A stretch of 64,000 bases of DNA from Bathymodiolus brooksi (lineage: Eukaryota > Mollusca > Bivalvia > Mytilida > Modiolidae), in contig OY804578.1 in assembly GCA_963680875.1 (NCBI GenBank), positions 24,271,101-24,335,100 of the forward strand, written 5' to 3'. This document shows, piece after piece, positions 60,688-64,000 of the stretch (the first letter of the stretch is position 1; every line of letters starts with the position of its first letter). The position numbers and the translations under genes are program-made. The notes beneath the pieces were generated by a model. It had not been told where the DNA came from. It made no database searches and saw only the letters and a program-made list of their open reading frames with translations.

Positions 60688-61188
60688 GGATAATCAATGG
60701 TGGTTTCACAAGATAACTTCAAAGAAGCTTGGACTTTGAAGATAAATTGTAATAAGCATTGTTGAATAAACTATACATATATATAAAAAAGAAGCAAATA
60801 AAGTACTGAATACAACACACCAATTTATAACGGTACAAACAAAAGAAATAAGTCCGAGACTTTGAAGATACTCTCCTCGGACTCCACTGAGCCAATGTTA
60901 ACCATACGTAAGCCGAGTCACCCTTAGGGTATGTACTTTCTTTAATGTGTTTATGATTCTATTAACAAACCTATATGACACATGTTGCAATAATAGAATA
61001 TATCGCGAAAAACTCTTAATAACTATATAAGATTCGTTACCAACAGACAGCGAACCACATCTAGCGTTGGCGACATGTTGCAACACTTGAACAGTATTGA
61101 AAACAGGCATACAGATGTTTGACTTGGCATGATGTATAAAATAGTAATGAAAATGCATCTATTACTAAAAAAGACGCACTTATTAAGC

Positions 61189-61390
61189 CTACCTTGCGAC
61201 AATCACGGAACACGAATTCATCGTCTTTCATTATACCTCCTTGTAAGATTGAACAAAGACAAGAATCGTTTTCAGAGTCACCACAGAACATAGATTGACA
61301 TGAAATCACACGGGAAATACATAAGCTTCGCAGAACTATTACACAACTTAACCGAATTATTCCATAAATAATACAAATGTAAACCTCTGC
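61189..61390 (-). CDS. Possible exon with Cys-rich product
   Basis: The - strand reading contains a hydrophobic run (ICIIYGIIRLSCVIVLRSLC), then a Cys-rich stretch (SCQSMFCGDSENDSCLCSIL) and FVFRDCRK, ending at AAG|GTAGGC. This would fit a signal peptide plus the start of an extracellular domain. However, there is no in-frame ATG before the hydrophobic part, and the acceptor choice is unclear. It could be part of a separate - strand gene or chance. Confidence 0.25.
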
Positions 61391-61393
61391 CAA

Positions 61394-62090
61394 AATAGTA
61401 ATTTGTTGTCAATCTTTCATCCAAGATGACCAACTCCGTCTGATGAACAATGTCAGACGGTGATACTAAACAGAGTCGACTAGAGTCTACTACTGAAATA
61501 ACGCAAAATAAACATGTAAAAGTATTGCATTACTTTGTAGATGACATTAAATGACTTAAATGATATTTATAAGTTAATTTTATTGATATTTTAGTTCTCA
61601 ATGAGTGAAAATATACAAGAAAGATCGGCGCGATTTACTTCCGGTTTACCAATATAGAGACAAGTTATTACGTTTAATGGCTGACAAATAAACTGACATG
61701 GCGAAATGATAGGGTCTATGTGAAAGTCGTGCTGTACTCGAGTGTAACACAACTTTCTGAGGGTAAGATGGTTATGAATGAATAGAAAAATGATTGGTGA
61801 AGCGATCTATATAAGGGTTTCGGATAGAAAATAAAATCCAATAGCCACGAAACGTGGAAACGTGCCGACACAGAGTTGGAGTGGCAAATTCGCTGTTTTC
61901 CTTATAGAGAGCGCTCTGACGTTCCACGTCTCCAGCAATTCGAACAAAAAGCCGTCGGACGGCAGAGGAATCTCAGACTACCGCACTGATAGTCGTTCGT
62001 TGTAGATTACTATAAAACAAATCTATCTATAGATATTATTATATACACATGTATATTTGAATTTAAGACGTGATTTCCTATGTTGTAGTT
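61394..62090. other. Less AT-rich spacer, possible 3' UTR or promoter
   Basis: It contains GATCGGCGCGATTTACTTCC and GCCGTCGGACGGCAG, more CpG than its surroundings. It could be the 3' UTR of the exon at 62091-62357 or a promoter for a - strand gene starting near 61390. Neither is demonstrated. Confidence 0.3.
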
Positions 62091-62357
62091 TTACACGTGA
62101 TGTACCGGGTCTATATACATATAACAACTATTACTGCTGCTACATTCAGAATTGTCATCATGTTGCAGATTATTTTCACATTCTTCTACTCTAGGTACAT
62201 TTGGTAGGCTCTGGGCTATTTTGTATTGTAATTCTTCCACAAAGTTTTTAAAATGCGGAACTTTTTGGTCAATTTGGTTAATATTTCTGTCTAATTCAAA
62301 ATCGTCCTTTCTAACAGAATGTACATTATTAGATAGCGAATCAATCATATCACTACT
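62091..62357 (-). CDS. Terminal exon of a neighbouring gene
   Basis: Reading on the - strand, a T-rich tract ending in TTTTTTACAG is followed by 88 codons and TAA. The peptide begins SSDMIDSLSNNVHSVRKDDF, contains a helix-like stretch (FKNFVEELQYKIAQSL), an acidic part (VEECENNLQHDDNSEC) and ends SSSNSCYMYIDPVHHV. The polar composition and clean acceptor make a real last exon likely. YMYIDP resembles the Y-x-Y-(I/V)-D-P juxtamembrane docking motif of type III receptor tyrosine kinases. I do not recognise the gene. Its upstream exons would lie beyond 64000, so it is tail-to-tail with the pseudokinase gene. Confidence 0.55.
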   Translation of the reverse strand, partial: SSDMIDSLSNNVHSVRKDDFELDRNINQIDQKVPHFKNFVEELQYKIAQSLPNVPRVEECENNLQHDDNSECSSSNSCYMYIDPVHHV

Positions 62358-62764
62358 CTGTAAAAAATAGTTCTGATTGGAATGTGTTAACATTTGACAT
62401 AGGGAGAGATTTATCATAATTTGAAGGGTAATCTAATCCGGCCCCATTTGTCGATTTACTTTCCAAACTTTTAATGCTTTTTGCAAAATAATGGATTTAA
62501 ACGAAAGGGGTTAAATTTAATATCACTCAGATGACGATATGACAAGATGAGTTCTATCACGGTCCCAGCAGTTGATCAGAATGCCATATAACCAATCTGG
62601 ACAAAACTGTGGTCTGGGTGGAATTACTCCATTGTATAAAACATCTAGAAGCTTAAACAAGTTCATTGGCGTTAATAATTAAATTTTACAGAGAAATGCA
62701 ACGAAACATGCATAATTTTGTAAATGGTTTTTGAACTAGTTTAAAACCACCACGTTTTATTGAA

Positions 62765-64000
62765 TTATCTGTAGTGAGCCAAAAGGATGAGCAGTCATTT
62801 ATCTGTAGCAAGCCAAAAGGATGAGCAATCATTTATCTGTAGCAAGCCAAGAGGGTGAGCAGTCATTTATCTGTAGCAAGCCAAGAGGGTGAGCAGTCAT
62901 TTATCTGTAGCAAGCCAAGAGGGTGAGCAGTCATTTATCTGTAGCAAGCCAAAAGGATGAGCAGTCATTTATCTGTAGCAAGCCAAGAGGGTGAGCAGTC
63001 ATTTATCTGTAGCAAGCCAAAAGAGTGAGCAGTCATTTATCTGTAGCAAGCCAAGAGGGTGAGCAGTCATTTATCTGTAGCAAGCCAAGAGGATGAACAG
63101 TCATTTATCTGTAGCAAGCCAAGAGGGTGAGCAGTCATTTATCTGTAGCAAGCCAAGAGGGTGAGCAGTCATTTATCTGTAGCAAGCCAAGAGGATGAGC
63201 TGTCATTTATCTGTAGCAAGCAAAAAAGATGAGCAGTCATTTATCTGTAGCAAGCCAAGAGGGTGAGCAGTCATTTATCTGTAGCAAGCCAAGAGGGTGA
63301 GCAGTCATTTATCTGTAGCAAGCCAAGAGGGTGAGCAGTCATTTATCTGTAGCAAGCCAAGAGGGTGAGCAGTCATTTATCTGTAGCAAGCCAAGAGGGT
63401 GAGCAGTCATTTATCTGTAGCCAGCCAAGAGGGTGAGCAGTCATTTATCTGTAGCAAGCCAAGAGGTGAGCAGTCATTTATCTGTAGGAAGCCAAGAGGG
63501 TGAGCGGTCATTTATCTGTAGCAAGCCAAGAGGGTGAGCGGTCATCTATCTGTAGCAAGCCAAGAGGGTGAGCAGTCATTTATCTGTAGGAAGCCAAGAG
63601 GGTGAGCAGTCATTTATCTGTAGCAAGCAAAGAGGGTGAGCAGTCATTTATCTGTAGCAAGCCAAGAGGGTGAGCGGTCATTTATCTGTAGGAAGCCAAG
63701 AGTGAGTAGTCATTTATCTGTAGCAAGCCAAGAGGGTGAGCAGTCATTTATCTGTAGCAAGCCAAGAGGGTGAGCGGTCATCTATCTGTAGCAAGCCAAG
63801 AGGGTGAGCAGTCATTTATCTGTAGGAAGCCAAGAGGGTGAGCAGTCATTTATCTGTGAGAAGCCAAAAGGGTGAGCGGTCATCTATCTGTAGCAAGCCA
63901 AGAGGGTGAACAGTCATTTATCTGTAACAAGCCAAGAGGGTGAGCAGTCATTTATCTGTAGCAAGCCAAGAGGGTGAGCAGTCATTTAACTGTAGCAAGC
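62765..64000. repeat. 34-bp minisatellite, about 36 copies, runs off the window
   Basis: Consensus units read GTGAGCAGTCATTTATCTGT then AGCAAGCCAAGAGG. Period 34 holds throughout apart from one or two shortened units near 63465 and 63700. Variants include GTAGGAAGCC, GGATGAGC and CATCTATC. Confidence 0.98.

Noticed and set aside
62765..64000. CRISPR-like direct repeats
   Set aside because: There are no unique spacers; the whole 34-bp unit repeats, and the DNA is eukaryotic. The same holds for the 82-bp array.

Overview
This window is animal nuclear DNA, most likely from a marine mollusc and probably a gastropod. It is AT-rich and intron-dominated. It carries tRNA-derived SINEs with CACT-rich 3' tails and other dispersed repeats that I associate from memory with mollusc genomes; no database search was possible. 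There is no bacterial gene organisation, CRISPR array or recognisable structural RNA gene.

The main gene lies on the + strand at 6373-54288. I joined twelve exons by hand from homology, AG/GT splice sites and phase. They keep one open frame of 890 complete codons plus a stop, and the 5' end lies outside the window or was not found. The product has two consecutive protein-kinase-like domains of tyrosine-kinase type, followed by a Ser/Asn/Asp-rich tail with nine tyrosines. Both domains look catalytically dead, but in different ways. Domain 1 has HRN for HRD, DFS for DFG and no VAIK lysine. Domain 2 keeps the catalytic Asp and Asn in LRDLCAEN but has RLG for DFG. The order recalls the JH2-JH1 pair of JAK kinases, but I cannot assign a named family.

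The introns hold a dense layer of repeats. These include LINE remnants (10.5-12.1, 15.1-15.5 and 27.1-27.6 kb), at least three SINE types, several inverted-repeat DNA transposons, two long tetranucleotide microsatellites and a dispersed mollusc-type repeat called family A here. The last intron (26370-53762) contains the dominant feature of the window: about 25.2 kb of tandem DNA with a unit of about 331 bp (about 76 copies). Each unit is a dimer of two diverged monomers of about 166 bp. The array lies inside a dispersed element (family B), which itself seems to interrupt a family A copy. Blocks of 3, 5, 6 and 10 units have been duplicated again within it.

Downstream of the gene are an 82-bp tandem array (55.3-56.5 kb), a 1.4-kb hAT-like inverted-repeat element (56.6-58.0 kb), a SINE, a family A copy and a fold-back element with repeat-built arms (59.5-60.7 kb). 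A terminal exon of a - strand gene is predicted at 62091-62357, with a second, weaker exon candidate at 61189-61390. The window ends inside a 34-bp minisatellite.

The window therefore shows one partial, heavily expanded tandem-pseudokinase gene, the end of a tail-to-tail neighbour, and several independent cases of tandem repeats arising in or next to mobile elements.
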